Positions 1 through 7,829 are shown, counted from the first letter of the stretch. The stretch is 35,988 bases of DNA from Thermoplasmata archaeon (GCA_030040775.1 JASHTB010000021.1:1-35988), one strand, 5' to 3'. The notes: generated by a model from the sequence alone, not told the origin. Program-made: numbers and translations.

Positions 1-785
1 TTCCGTTCAAGAACCCGCAGGTCTACCGGCACATCGGGATCGAACCGCCCCGCGGGATCTTGCTCTACGGACCGCCGGGCGTGGGGAAGACCCTGCTCGC
101 CAAAGCGGCCGCCACCGAGAGCCAGGCGAACTTCATCTCGGTGAAAGGGCCCGAAGTGATGAGCAAGTGGGTGGGCGAGAGCGAGAAGGCGGTCCGGATG
201 ATCTTCAAGAAGGCCCGCCAGGCGTCGCCCTCGATCGTCTTCATCGATGAGATCGATTCGATCGCGCCCCGCCGCGGACTCCAGACGTCCAGCGGGGTCA
301 CGGAACGGATCGTCAACCAGCTCCTCACCTCCATCGACGGCCTCGAGAGCCTGGAGCGCGTGCTGGTCATCGCGGCGACGAACCGCCCGGACATCGTGGA
401 CGAGGCGTTGCTACGGACCGGCCGGTTCGACCGGCTCCTCTACGTCGAACCTCCCGGCGTCCTTGGCCGACTCGAGATCCTGAAAGTGCACACGCGCAAG
501 ATGCCCCTCGCGGAGGACGTCGACCTGGCCGAGCTCGCCCGGCGGACGGAGGGGTACGTCGGGAGCGACCTCGCGGCGCTTTGCCGCGAAGCCGGCCTCA
601 GCGCGATCCGCGAGAATCTGAAGGCGGCGAAGGTGACGAAGGCGCACTTCGACGTCGCCTTGAAGCAGGTCCACGCCTCGTGCGACGCGGAGAGCCTGAA
701 GTTCTACGAAGACTTCGAGCGGCACCTCGCGCGCGAGAGGGCGGCCCGGCGCCGTGAGGAACCGGTCGAGGCGATCTACCGCTGA
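1..785 (+). CDS. cdc48: Cdc48/VCP-family AAA+ ATPase, C-terminal part (5' end outside window)
   Basis: Only the second AAA+ module (D2) and C-terminus are present; the reading frame is open from base 3 at the left edge. Cdc48 (VAT in Thermoplasma) is a cytosolic hexameric unfoldase that extracts and unfolds proteins for the 20S proteasome. Visible motifs are Walker A GPPGVGKT (about bases 69-92), the pore-loop region [10 protein letters not shown], Walker [12 protein letters not shown], the sensor-1 stretch IAATNRPD and the arginine-finger region GRFDR. The usual LLRPGRFDR is LLRTGRFDR here, a mild variation. The protein ends in I-Y-R, a hydrophobic-Tyr-X (HbYX) tail of the kind that docks ATPases on the proteasome. 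The stop is TGA at 783-785. The family call is secure; D1 and the N-domain cannot be seen. Confidence 0.95.
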   Translation, partial: PFKNPQVYRHIGIEPPRGILLYGPPGVGKTLLAKAAATESQANFISVKGPEVMSKWVGESEKAVRMIFKKARQASPSIVFIDEIDSIAPRRGLQTSSGVTERIVNQLLTSIDGLESLERVLVIAATNRPDIVDEALLRTGRFDRLLYVEPPGVLGRLEILKVHTRKMPLAEDVDLAELARRTEGYVGSDLAALCREAGLSAIRENLKAAKVTKAHFDVALKQVHASCDAESLKFYEDFERHLARERAARRREEPVEAIYR

Positions 786-824
786 GCGCGCTCCCGCCTC
801 CGAGCGACGCCCGCGTTGAAGCAA

Positions 825-832
825 GCTATATG
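825..832 (+). promoter_or_regulatory. TATA-like element upstream of the surface-protein gene
   Basis: GCTATATG lies 58-65 nt before the GTG at 890, in the only gap between cdc48 and the surface-protein gene. It would place a transcript start near 855 and leave a leader of about 35 nt. Assigned by consensus and position only. Confidence 0.4.
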
Positions 833-889
833 TAGTAAGGCAAAGTTCGGCGCGCCGCCCCCCGATAGGGGGAAGACCCGACGGGAGAA

Positions 890-3800
890 GTGAAACAGTT
901 GGTCCGCCCCTTGCGCCGAGCCGCGCTGGCGGCCCTGGTCTTGGTCGTGCTGGCGAGCTCGATGGCCGTGCTCCCGGGCGCCCTGGCGGCTTCGCCGAAC
1001 TATACCCTGACCGGCTACGTCAAACAGCCCAACCACGCGAGCGCGCCCGCGGGGGTGCAGGTTGACCTAGTCTCTCAGGCGACCGGCGTGGTCTACACCG
1101 CCACGACCTCGTCCGGCGGCGCCTTCTCGTTCACGTCCTCGTCCACGTCGGGCGCCCTCGTGCCCGGCTACTGGGGACTGTACGTTCCTGACCAGACGAA
1201 CGTCACGACAATTGCCGGTTGTACTGCGCGGGCGCCCTGCGCGGCGCTCTCCGTCGCCCAGAGCCCGACGTTCGTCTTCGAGAACGCGACCGCGCTCACG
1301 ACGTCGCTCTACAACCCCTCGATCTCGAACGTCGAGATCCTGTACTACAACGCGACCCTCACCGGGACGGTCAACGAGGGCGGAAGCCCACTCCCGGGAG
1401 CGGCGGTCCGGCTCCTTGCCCCTACCTACAACGATGTCGTCCTCTACAACGCGACGAGCAACTACACTACCGGGACGTACAGCGTGAAGGCACCGCTCGG
1501 GACCTGGGTCCTCCAGTCGACCGCGCCGGGCCCGGCTCCGAACGCGGTCAACACCACCGGGGTATCCATCACGAGCCGCTCGCCTCCCGCGGTGAACCCG
1601 AACATCCAGCCGTATCTCGTTTCGGGAGCGGTCGACCAAGCCTCGACCGGCACGCCCATCCCGAGTTCGGGGAACGCGACGCTGTTTGACCCGGCGAACG
1701 GGGACATCTTCTCGACCGCGATCGCTCCGGGCGGGTACTACCAGCTCGGCACCTACGGCGCGAATTTCGGCAGCGGCACCCACACCCTGGACGTCTTCCT
1801 CGCGACGGTCGGCTATGCCACGACCTGGTTCCCGCTCAGCGTCTCGGGCCCGACCTCGACCACGCGCAACGTCGCGGTCCCGACGGTCGCCTCGGCCCAG
1901 CTCGGGAACTACCTGACGACGCTCGACCTCTCGGGTTTCGCCGTGAGCCGCGGGACCGGAACGCTCTACGTCAACACGACGGCGAGCCTCGGCAACGACA
2001 CGGTCGTGCCGAACCTCCCGAACGTCACGGTCGGCCAGCTGTGGACGCAGCTCGGCCTCGACTTCGACCACTCGGCGAACTTCGCCTCGACGTCGCTCGG
2101 GGCTGTCTACAGCTGGGTCAACTCGACCGGTCCGTTCTTCCCCGCGGTCCAGGCCGTCACGACGATCAACGGTACCGGGTTCCTCGGACCCTCCGCGCCC
2201 CAGACGCTTTCGAGCGAGTCGTCGACCTGCAGCGGGACGTGCAACGCCTCGAGCCCCGCGACCCTGACGCTCGGTTGGGCCGATTCCTACGCGCTCAACG
2301 GGACGCTCTACAAGAACAGCTCGACGTACTCCCTCTCGTTCAACTTCAAGCACCCGGTCAGCGCGGACGTGTACAACTACACCGTCGAGCTGCCCACGGG
2401 TTACGTGCTGAAGGCCGGCACGAGTGCTCCGTCGGACTCAAAGCTCGTCCCGCTCGGCCCCGACAAGACGTGGACGAAGTTCTCGCTGGTCTCCGAGCCC
2501 AGCCCCACCGCGGGGGGCACGTTCTCGTTCACGATTGTTCGGTACACCACGACGACCGCGATCGTCAACGCGACCGTGTCGAACTTCGCGTTCTCGAGCC
2601 ACAACGTGCTCAACTCGACCAACGGCAACTACACCGTGCTCGTCGGCCTCGGGGAGAACGTCACGTTCAGTGCGCTCAACTCCCTCTACCCGGCGGGCCT
2701 CAACGGCTCGAAGTTCGCCTGGCAGTTCGGCGACGGAGGCTCGGTCACGGTCTACTACAACGCGACGACCTACCACTACTACACGACCGCGAGCGGCTCG
2801 ACGCCCTACACCGGAAGCCTCACGGTGACAAGCTCGGGCGGCCAGGTCAACGCGACGACGTTCCACGTATGGGTCTCGTCGGCCACGCCGAGCGCCGCCC
2901 TGGCCTGGAATGCGACCGCGGCGGAGAACCGGTCGGTCGCCGGCACGACCTACGTCTACGTCAACTGGAGCACGACCCTCCACTTCAACGCCACTCGGAG
3001 CGTCGCGACGATCTCTCCGACCGCGCCGATCCCGGGCAACATCTCGGTCGCGTCGTACACCCTCGCGGCGTGGAGCGGGTTCAAGACGATCGTCGCGAAC
3101 TATTCCGTCTCCCTGGGAAGCTCGCACCTCGCGTTCTCGAACCTCACCTACCAGTTCCTCGGCGCGGGTGCCTACCTCTCGAGCGGCCGGGTAAGCGGGA
3201 ACGCGGTCGAGTTCAAAGGCTGGCAATACAACCTCACGCTGACGGTCTGGTCGAGCACGGGTCAGTCGGCCAGCACGACGCTCGTCATCCTAGTCAACGA
3301 CACCGAGGCGCCGGTTTCGGCGTTCGAGCTCCTGACCCCGTCGGGGAAGCCCGTCTCGGGAACCGGGATCGTCGCGGGTTCGAACCTCTCCGCCAAAGTG
3401 CTCTTCAACGGCGCGAACGCAACCGACCCGCACAACGGCTCGATCAGCCGGTACTACTGGCTCGTCACGAACTCCGCCAACTCCTCGGTCCACTTCGGGG
3501 TCAACATGACGGTGGTCAAGCCGTACCCATCGGTCTGGCTCCGCGTGAGCAATACCGCCTACACGGTCAACCTGACCGTCTGGGACCTCAACAAGAACCA
3601 CGCCTACACGAAGCAGTCGCTCACGGTCTCGGCCAACGCGACAACCACCCCGATCATGAGCTCGGAGAACCTTACCGGACCTACGACGCTGACGGCCGGG
3701 ACGTCGTACACGTTCTGGGTGAACGTCACGGCCGGGGGAGGGAAGAGCTCGACCGCGTTGAACGTCGAAGTCGACTGGTACACGACCGGCCTCTCGAGCA

Positions 3801-4240
3801 CGACCGAAAACCCGATCGCCGGCGCGCCGAACTCGGTCCTCTTCTACAACTACACCTCGCCCGGGGTCGTGAACACGGTACCGTTCGCCACCGGTAAGGT
3901 CTCCTCGCTCGCCTACAACACGACGGTCCGGGCCGTGATCACGTGGAAGCCGGTCCGAACCGGGAACTTCTACCTCTACGCGAACGCGACCGCGACCAAC
4001 GAGTTCACTGCGACCTCGGTCTTTCCCGGCGTCTCCAAGACGACGATCACCGTCAACGCGAGCCCCACGACCGTCTACCTCGAGTACGGGGCGGTGGCGG
4101 CGGCCGCGGTCATCGTCATCCTTGCCCTCATCGTCTGGGCCCGGCGGCGCGGCCGCTCGGCTCAGGGAAGGACGACCTCCGGCCGTCGCGGCCTCGAGCG
4201 CGGGCGCAAGGAAGAGGAAGAAGAGGACGAGAATCCGTAG
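890..4240 (+). CDS. large secreted, membrane-anchored surface protein with PKD and carboxypeptidase-regulatory-like domains
   Basis: A 1116-residue extracellular protein starting at GTG. Residues 1-34 are a Sec signal peptide: basic start, hydrophobic core, likely cut after PGALA. Three beta-sandwich repeats resembling carboxypeptidase regulatory domains follow at about 37-115, 155-215 and 243-320 (for example LTGTVNEGGSPLPGA). A PKD-type domain with WQFGDGG lies near residues 600-660, and further Ig/PKD-like beta domains fill about 690-1060. The ectodomain is extremely rich in Thr, Ser, Asn, Ala and Tyr with dozens of N-x-S/T sequons, as expected of an N-glycosylated archaeal cell-surface protein. 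A single membrane helix (VAAAAVIVILALIVW, about 1068-1082) is followed by an arginine-rich and then glutamate-rich cytoplasmic tail. It may be an S-layer component or an adhesion or stalk protein; the sequence does not decide. No enzymatic motif is seen. Confidence 0.85.
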   Translation: MKQLVRPLRRAALAALVLVVLASSMAVLPGALAASPNYTLTGYVKQPNHASAPAGVQVDLVSQATGVVYTATTSSGGAFSFTSSSTSGALVPGYWGLYVPDQTNVTTIAGCTARAPCAALSVAQSPTFVFENATALTTSLYNPSISNVEILYYNATLTGTVNEGGSPLPGAAVRLLAPTYNDVVLYNATSNYTTGTYSVKAPLGTWVLQSTAPGPAPNAVNTTGVSITSRSPPAVNPNIQPYLVSGAVDQASTGTPIPSSGNATLFDPANGDIFSTAIAPGGYYQLGTYGANFGSGTHTLDVFLATVGYATTWFPLSVSGPTSTTRNVAVPTVASAQLGNYLTTLDLSGFAVSRGTGTLYVNTTASLGNDTVVPNLPNVTVGQLWTQLGLDFDHSANFASTSLGAVYSWVNSTGPFFPAVQAVTTINGTGFLGPSAPQTLSSESSTCSGTCNASSPATLTLGWADSYALNGTLYKNSSTYSLSFNFKHPVSADVYNYTVELPTGYVLKAGTSAPSDSKLVPLGPDKTWTKFSLVSEPSPTAGGTFSFTIVRYTTTTAIVNATVSNFAFSSHNVLNSTNGNYTVLVGLGENVTFSALNSLYPAGLNGSKFAWQFGDGGSVTVYYNATTYHYYTTASGSTPYTGSLTVTSSGGQVNATTFHVWVSSATPSAALAWNATAAENRSVAGTTYVYVNWSTTLHFNATRSVATISPTAPIPGNISVASYTLAAWSGFKTIVANYSVSLGSSHLAFSNLTYQFLGAGAYLSSGRVSGNAVEFKGWQYNLTLTVWSSTGQSASTTLVILVNDTEAPVSAFELLTPSGKPVSGTGIVAGSNLSAKVLFNGANATDPHNGSISRYYWLVTNSANSSVHFGVNMTVVKPYPSVWLRVSNTAYTVNLTVWDLNKNHAYTKQSLTVSANATTTPIMSSENLTGPTTLTAGTSYTFWVNVTAGGGKSSTALNVEVDWYTTGLSSTTENPIAGAPNSVLFYNYTSPGVVNTVPFATGKVSSLAYNTTVRAVITWKPVRTGNFYLYANATATNEFTATSVFPGVSKTTITVNASPTTVYLEYGAVAAAAVIVILALIVWARRRGRSAQGRTTSGRRGLERGRKEEEEEDENP

Positions 4241-4251
4241 GCCCCGCGCCT

Positions 4252-4283
4252 ACGGCCGGACCCTCTCGAGCTCGACCGGCCGT
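4252..4283. terminator. inverted repeat between convergent genes, possible terminator
   Basis: ACGGCCGG (4252-4259) and CCGGCCGT (4276-4283) form a perfect 8-bp stem with a 16-nt loop. It fills the 63-bp gap between the convergent surface-protein gene and rpo10. The T-tract is short (GTTTCC), so function as a terminator is only suggested. Confidence 0.35.
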
Positions 4284-4303
4284 CCGTTTCCGAACCCGGC
4301 CCT

Positions 4304-4501
4304 TCAGCCGTACGGTCCGACCTCGTCCAAAAGGTCGACGTGCGTGAGCAGCATGCGACGGCAGCAGTACCGTTGAAGGCCGAGCGCGTCGAGCACCTGC
4401 CCCGCCGACTCGCCGCGCGAGGTCCGCTCCCGGTACTCGTCCCAGTACTGGCCGATCACGGCGCCGCAGGTGAAGCAGCGCACGGGTACCATCATCGTCA
4501 T
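4304..4501 (-). CDS. rpo10: DNA-directed RNA polymerase subunit N (Rpo10)
   Basis: A 65-residue zinc-binding assembly subunit of archaeal RNA polymerase, equivalent to eukaryotic Rpb10. The family signature PVRCFTCG (CX2C) and the later YCCRR double cysteine form the zinc-bundle fold. Three in-frame ATGs occur at the 5' end (4501, 4495, 4492). The first is chosen because a GGAGG sequence ends 10 nt before it; most relatives begin directly at MVPVRCF or MIIPVRCF, so 4492 is possible. It lies 22 bp after rps9 as the last gene of the conserved L18e-L13-S9-Rpo10 operon. Confidence 0.96.
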   Translation of the reverse strand: MTMMVPVRCFTCGAVIGQYWDEYRERTSRGESAGQVLDALGLQRYCCRRMLLTHVDLLDEVGPYG

Positions 4502-4523
4502 CGCATCGGGTCCTCCGTACTTC

Positions 4524-4931
4524 CTAACGGTACGACTTCTGTCGTCGCTTGCGCGCCCCTCGGCCGCCCGGGCGCTTCGGGAGCTTGCGACGGGGGTCGT
4601 TCACGAGCAGCGATCGGTCGTAGTGCTTGAACCGCTCTCGGAGTTCCGAGTCCTTGAGCCAGGCGAGGAGTCCCCGCGCGACCGCCGTTCGGGCCGCCGA
4701 GGCCTGGCCCATGATCCCTCCCCCCTGCACCTCAACGGTGATGTCGAGGTTCTTCGCGCGGTCCCCGACCATGAGGAGGGGCTCCTGAATCTTCTGGCGG
4801 ACGAGCTCGGGCTCGACCAGCTCGAGCGGCCGGTCGTTGAGATGCACGAGCCCGACCCCCTTGCGCAGGGTCGCCCGGGCGACGGCCGCCTTGCGCTTTC
4901 CGGTCGTGAGCACTACCTGCGGCGTCTTCAC
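4524..4931 (-). CDS. rps9: small ribosomal subunit protein uS9
   Basis: A 135-residue uS9, complete from VVLTTGKRKAAVARA at the N-terminus to the basic tail ending QKSYR, which reaches the P-site tRNA in the small subunit. The start is GTG at 4929-4931 and overlaps the rpl13 stop in a GTGA arrangement. A GGAG lies 8 nt before it, so translation is probably coupled. Length and all family landmarks are normal. Confidence 0.97.
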   Translation of the reverse strand: MKTPQVVLTTGKRKAAVARATLRKGVGLVHLNDRPLELVEPELVRQKIQEPLLMVGDRAKNLDITVEVQGGGIMGQASAARTAVARGLLAWLKDSELRERFKHYDRSLLVNDPRRKLPKRPGGRGARKRRQKSYR

Positions 4932-5371
4932 AGACGGGCTCCGAGGAGGCGCGTGACCTCTTCTAGGGTCGTGGGAGGACGGGTGGTCGGACGGGCCTTC
5001 GCGTCCTCGAGCGTCGTGGCGGTGACCCCCCGGAGTTCCGGAGGGACGCCGATGTGTACCACGAGAAGCCGGAACGCGGCCTTCCCCCGGGACTTAAGGT
5101 GGGGGAGCATCCCCCGGACGGTCCGACGGAAGATCCGGTCCGGATACCGAGGGAAGTGCGGTCCGGTCCGCTTCGAACCGCGGGCCCGGGCCGCGGTGTA
5201 CTGGGCGAGCACCGCCGTACGACTTCCCGAGATCACGCTCTTCTCCGCGTTGACGACCACGATCGACTCACCCGAGAGCAGACGCTTCGCGATCAGGCTC
5301 GCCGCCCGTCCTAGGACGAGCCCGCTCGCGTCGACGACCGTGAACGGCGGGGTCGGGGCGGGTTCAGGCAA
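4928..5371 (-). CDS. rpl13: large ribosomal subunit protein uL13
   Basis: A 147-residue uL13, an early-assembly 50S protein. The core VVDASGLVLGRAASLIAKRL, the GSRTAVLAQY region and the FPRYPDRIFRRTVRGMLPHL segment are intact. The only start in the right place is TTG at 5371, which overlaps the last codons and stop of rpl18e by 8 nt; this gives a slightly extended N-terminus (MPEPAPTPPF). It is translationally linked on both sides: rpl18e upstream and rps9 downstream (GTGA overlap). Confidence 0.96.
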   Translation of the reverse strand: MPEPAPTPPFTVVDASGLVLGRAASLIAKRLLSGESIVVVNAEKSVISGSRTAVLAQYTAARARGSKRTGPHFPRYPDRIFRRTVRGMLPHLKSRGKAAFRLLVVHIGVPPELRGVTATTLEDAKARPTTRPPTTLEEVTRLLGARL

Positions 5372-5729
5372 CGAGCCGCACCCCCGTTCCGTCGGGATGA
5401 GATCTCAGGAGCTCCTCGAGGGAGAACGCCGAGCCTCCGGCGGCCCGGATCTTCGTCCGCGCCTCCTGCGAGAAGGCGAAGGCGCCGACCGTCAGCCGTT
5501 TCGTGAGAGGGCCCTCGGCCAGCAGCTTTCCCGGAACGACGACGGTCTCTTCGGGTCGAGCGAGGCGCTCGAGATGCCCGACGTTGACCGGCGTTGTCTG
5601 ATGGCGCGGCCGCTCGAGCCGGTCCGCCACCGAGCTCCAGATCGGAGCGTGCTCTTTGCGCGCCGCGCGGCGAAGCGCGTGGATGACGCGTACGAGCTCG
5701 CTGTTCTCCTTTCGAACGGCGTGGGGCAT
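5364..5729 (-). CDS. rpl18e: large ribosomal subunit protein eL18 (L18e)
   Basis: A 121-residue archaeal/eukaryotic-type L18e and first gene of the rpl18e-rpl13-rps9-rpo10 operon. The segment HQTTPVNVGHLERLAR, then VVVPGKLLAEGPL and a C-terminal AFSQEARTKI are typical. The start ATG at 5729 gives the normal family length; an upstream open frame in the same phase is not protein-like and lies across the promoter. A TATA element at 5757-5765 is about 32 nt before the ATG. The stop overlaps the TTG start of rpl13. Confidence 0.95.
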   Translation of the reverse strand: MPHAVRKENSELVRVIHALRRAARKEHAPIWSSVADRLERPRHQTTPVNVGHLERLARPEETVVVPGKLLAEGPLTKRLTVGAFAFSQEARTKIRAAGGSAFSLEELLRSHPDGTGVRLVA

Positions 5730-5756
5730 GGCGGACCGCCTCCGACCCGGGTGCGT

Positions 5757-5765
5757 GATATAAGC
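5757..5765 (-). promoter_or_regulatory. TATA box of the rpl18e-rpo10 operon
   Basis: On the minus strand this reads GCTTATATC, a good archaeal TATA element, centred about 32 nt before the rpl18e ATG at 5729. It predicts a very short leader. Confidence 0.65.
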
Positions 5766-5852
5766 ATTGCCCGAAGAGGGGCGCTCGTCGCGGAGCCGGG
5801 GATCCACCGGCGAGCCGGAGCGCACGCGACGAGCTTCCAATAACCGCCAACG

Positions 5853-5860
5853 ATTAAATA
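5853..5860 (+). promoter_or_regulatory. TATA box upstream of the PRC-barrel gene
   Basis: ATTAAATA sits about 40 nt before the ATG at 5896, predicting a transcript start near 5882. It is the only A/T-rich element in the divergent gap between rpl18e and this gene. Confidence 0.6.
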
Positions 5861-5895
5861 CGGCCCCCCGCCATGCGCGCTCGAGGCCGCTCCCC

Positions 5896-6138
5896 ATGCG
5901 CAAGTTCCTCACCGAGCTCCGAGGCAAGACCGTGATGACGAACGACGGACAGATCCTCGGACTGATCGACAACTTCGTGGTCGACACCCTCACCGGCGGG
6001 ATCGCGCACGTCCTCGTCACGCCGAGCGAGGACGTTGAGCAGCGCCTCTTTCAGAGCGACGCGTCGGGCCGGCTCGTGCTTCCCTTCAAGAGCATGCGCG
6101 CGGTGAAGGACGTCGTCGTGATGGACATTGGGAAGTGA
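5896..6138 (+). CDS. single PRC-barrel domain protein, possible cell-division (CdpB-like) factor
   Basis: An 80-residue protein that is one PRC-barrel from end to end: an N-terminal strand pair around LRGKTVMTNDGQILGLIDNF, a central TGGIAHVLVTP strand and a closing VLPFKSMRAVKDVVVMDI. It has no signal peptide or membrane helix and should be cytosolic. PRC-barrels are small adaptor folds. In haloarchaea, single-domain PRC-barrel proteins (CdpB1, CdpB2) join the FtsZ-SepF division machinery; whether this one does is inference. The ATG at 5896 is chosen because it follows the TATA at 5853-5860 and matches the domain start. The gene end overlaps the glycosyltransferase start by 11 nt, so the two are probably co-translated. 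Confidence 0.88.
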   Translation: MRKFLTELRGKTVMTNDGQILGLIDNFVVDTLTGGIAHVLVTPSEDVEQRLFQSDASGRLVLPFKSMRAVKDVVVMDIGK

Positions 6139-6970
6139 GAACGACCGCGCTCGTCTGATCTCGGTCGTCATAACCGTCCGTAACGAGGAACATCACCTCA
6201 CCCAGCTCCTCGAAAGCCTCCGGGTTCAGGAAGCCCCGTTCGAGGTCGTCGTCGTCGATTCGGAGAGCCGGGACCGGACCTTCGAAATCGCCCAGGCGTT
6301 CGCCCGGAGGGAGCCCGGACAGTTCCGGGTCCTGGAGCAGGCGGGGTCGCGAGGGATCGGTCGGAACGCCGGGGTCCGGGCCGCGCGAGGAGGGTCGGTC
6401 GCCTTCATCGACGGAGACTGCTTCGCCGACTCGAACTGGCTGGCCCGCCTGCGCGCGGCCCTGGGGGCCTCGGGAGTCGTCGCGGGCCGGACCGTGAACG
6501 TCGGAAAACCCCGGTACGGTCAACTCGAGCGGGTCGAGCTGTTCCAGAGCGGCTACGACGTGACGTATCCTTCCGCGAACCTCGCCTACCACCGGGACCT
6601 CTTCGAGCAGCTCGGCGGCTTCGACCCGCGGTTCATCACGGCGGAGGACATCGACCTGAACCTGCGAGCGGTGCGCACGGGCGCCTCGATCCGCTACGTT
6701 CCCGAAGCGGTCGTCTATCACCACATGCGGACGACGTTCGTCCGGTTCCTCTATCAGGCGTTCTGGAACGGATACGGACGCAAGCAGCTCACCGAGAAGC
6801 ATGGGAGCCTCTGGGGGCGCTACCGGGTCTTACGCCTCATCGAGGGGCAGCGCGGAGCGGTCGCGTGGGCCCGGCTCTCGGCCGCCTTTGCGGGTTATAC
6901 GGCACGGGTTCTGACCGGCCGGCGGCGCCGGCTCGGCCCCGGGGTCGGAGAGTCCCTCGAATCGGCCTAG
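6128..6970 (+). CDS. GT2-family glycosyltransferase
   Basis: A 280-residue GT-A fold glycosyltransferase transferring a nucleotide-activated sugar to an unknown acceptor. The N-terminal SVVITVRNEEHHLTQLL, the acidic VVVDSES, the DGD metal-binding motif in VAFIDGDCF (about residue 95) and the acceptor-side RFITAEDIDLNLR motif are all present. The C-terminal 60 residues are basic with no clear membrane helix, so it may act at the inner membrane face on a lipid-linked glycan. The start is TTG at 6128, overlapping the PRC-barrel gene by 11 nt; the next options would cut into the first strand. Pairing with heavily sequon-rich surface proteins fits a role in glycoconjugate synthesis, but the substrate is unknown. 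Confidence 0.85.
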   Translation: MGSENDRARLISVVITVRNEEHHLTQLLESLRVQEAPFEVVVVDSESRDRTFEIAQAFARREPGQFRVLEQAGSRGIGRNAGVRAARGGSVAFIDGDCFADSNWLARLRAALGASGVVAGRTVNVGKPRYGQLERVELFQSGYDVTYPSANLAYHRDLFEQLGGFDPRFITAEDIDLNLRAVRTGASIRYVPEAVVYHHMRTTFVRFLYQAFWNGYGRKQLTEKHGSLWGRYRVLRLIEGQRGAVAWARLSAAFAGYTARVLTGRRRRLGPGVGESLESA

Positions 6971-7326
6971 TTCGCCTTCAGGAGGTCCGCGACCTTCACG
7001 ACCTCGCCGAGAACCTTGGGGATGTCGGCCGACTGGTCGACCACGGCGACCAGGAGGGCCTTCTTGCCACTCCCCACGATGATCGTCTTCGAGTCGTTCC
7101 CCTCGATCAGGATCCGCTCGGGCGGGGCCCGGTTGAGCTCGGTGTTCGCGGTCGCGGCCGCGCCGAGGATCGTGGCGCACATGATGGCGAACGTCTCGGT
7201 GTACACTCCGGCCGGCACGTCCGCGTAGAGGACGAGGCCGTCCCGGGAGACGAGCGCGGCGGCGATCCCGCCAATCCTCGTCTTCAGGTCCTTAATGACC
7301 GCCCCGACGTTCCCCGTGGCCATCAT
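6967..7326 (-). CDS. roadblock/LC7 domain protein (MglB-like)
   Basis: A 119-residue single roadblock/LC7 domain. The pattern is typical: helix VGAVIKDLKTRIGGI, strand AALVSRDGLVLYADVP, long helix ETFAIMCATILGAAATAN, then ERILIEGNDSKTIIVGSGKKALLVAVV. These proteins form dimers that act as platforms or activating partners for small Ras-like GTPases such as MglA or Arf/Rag relatives. No GTPase lies in this window. Two adjacent ATGs (7326, 7323) are possible starts. The gene is 15 bp behind the V4R gene and surely co-transcribed with it. Its stop overlaps the end of the convergent glycosyltransferase by 4 bp. Confidence 0.88.
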   Translation of the reverse strand: MMATGNVGAVIKDLKTRIGGIAAALVSRDGLVLYADVPAGVYTETFAIMCATILGAAATANTELNRAPPERILIEGNDSKTIIVGSGKKALLVAVVDQSADIPKVLGEVVKVADLLKAN

Positions 7327-7341
7327 CGTTCCCGACCCCCC

Positions 7342-7743
7342 TCACATGTCCTCGACACGGAATCGGCACTCGGCGTGGCCGGTGCTGGCACACATCTCTT
7401 CGGTACATTTAACACGGCCCCCCTTAAAACGTTCGTAGAACTCGCGTAGCATCCCTCGGAGACGGTGGCAGGTGGGGATGTCGCTCGGAGCGACCTCGAT
7501 CGAGCCGCGCGCGACGACCTCGTGGTCGCTGAAGGATATCTCCTCGACCCAGCCGCGCTCCTTCAGGATGTGGCCGACCCGGTCGAAATACTTCGACCGG
7601 TCCTTGAGCGCCTCTTCCGCCATTCCCGAGCCGATGACCGAGCCTTCCTTGAAGAACAGTCCGTGACAGGCGTGCGACATCACGCCTTCGTAGAGCTCCT
7701 TGATTTGCCGGAGCTCTGCCTGGTCGATCTTGACCGACCGCAT
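7342..7743 (-). CDS. V4R (4-vinyl reductase-like) domain protein
   Basis: A 133-residue protein resembling V4R ligand-sensing domains, a fold related to heme-NO-binding and TRAPP Bet3 proteins. The late cysteine-rich stretch VKCTEEMCASTGHAECRF with a terminal aromatic strand is characteristic; HACHGLFFKEGSVIG near residues 25-40 gives an additional Cys and two His, so metal or small-molecule binding is plausible. The start ATG at 7743 is 28-36 nt after a TATA element (7771-7779). It forms a two-gene unit with the roadblock gene 15 bp downstream. The V4R assignment is by pattern and is less secure than the domain size; ligand and partner are unknown. Confidence 0.7.
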   Translation of the reverse strand: MRSVKIDQAELRQIKELYEGVMSHACHGLFFKEGSVIGSGMAEEALKDRSKYFDRVGHILKERGWVEEISFSDHEVVARGSIEVAPSDIPTCHRLRGMLREFYERFKGGRVKCTEEMCASTGHAECRFRVEDM

Positions 7744-7770
7744 GAGCCGGGTCGGGCACCGCCGGTCGAG

Positions 7771-7779
7771 GTATATAAG
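7771..7779 (-). promoter_or_regulatory. TATA box of the V4R-roadblock operon
   Basis: On the minus strand this reads CTTATATAC, close to the archaeal consensus, 28-36 nt before the V4R ATG at 7743, so the mRNA has almost no leader. Confidence 0.65.
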
Positions 7780-7829
7780 TATGCATCTCGGGACCGTCTC
7801 TCGGCCCGAATGGAAAGCGAGGACGGTCG

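Noticed and set aside
1067-3897. Long open frames on both strands overlapping the surface-protein gene
   Set aside because: Arg/Pro/Gly-rich translations typical of shadow frames in GC-rich DNA; the surface protein has a signal peptide, domains and a membrane anchor.
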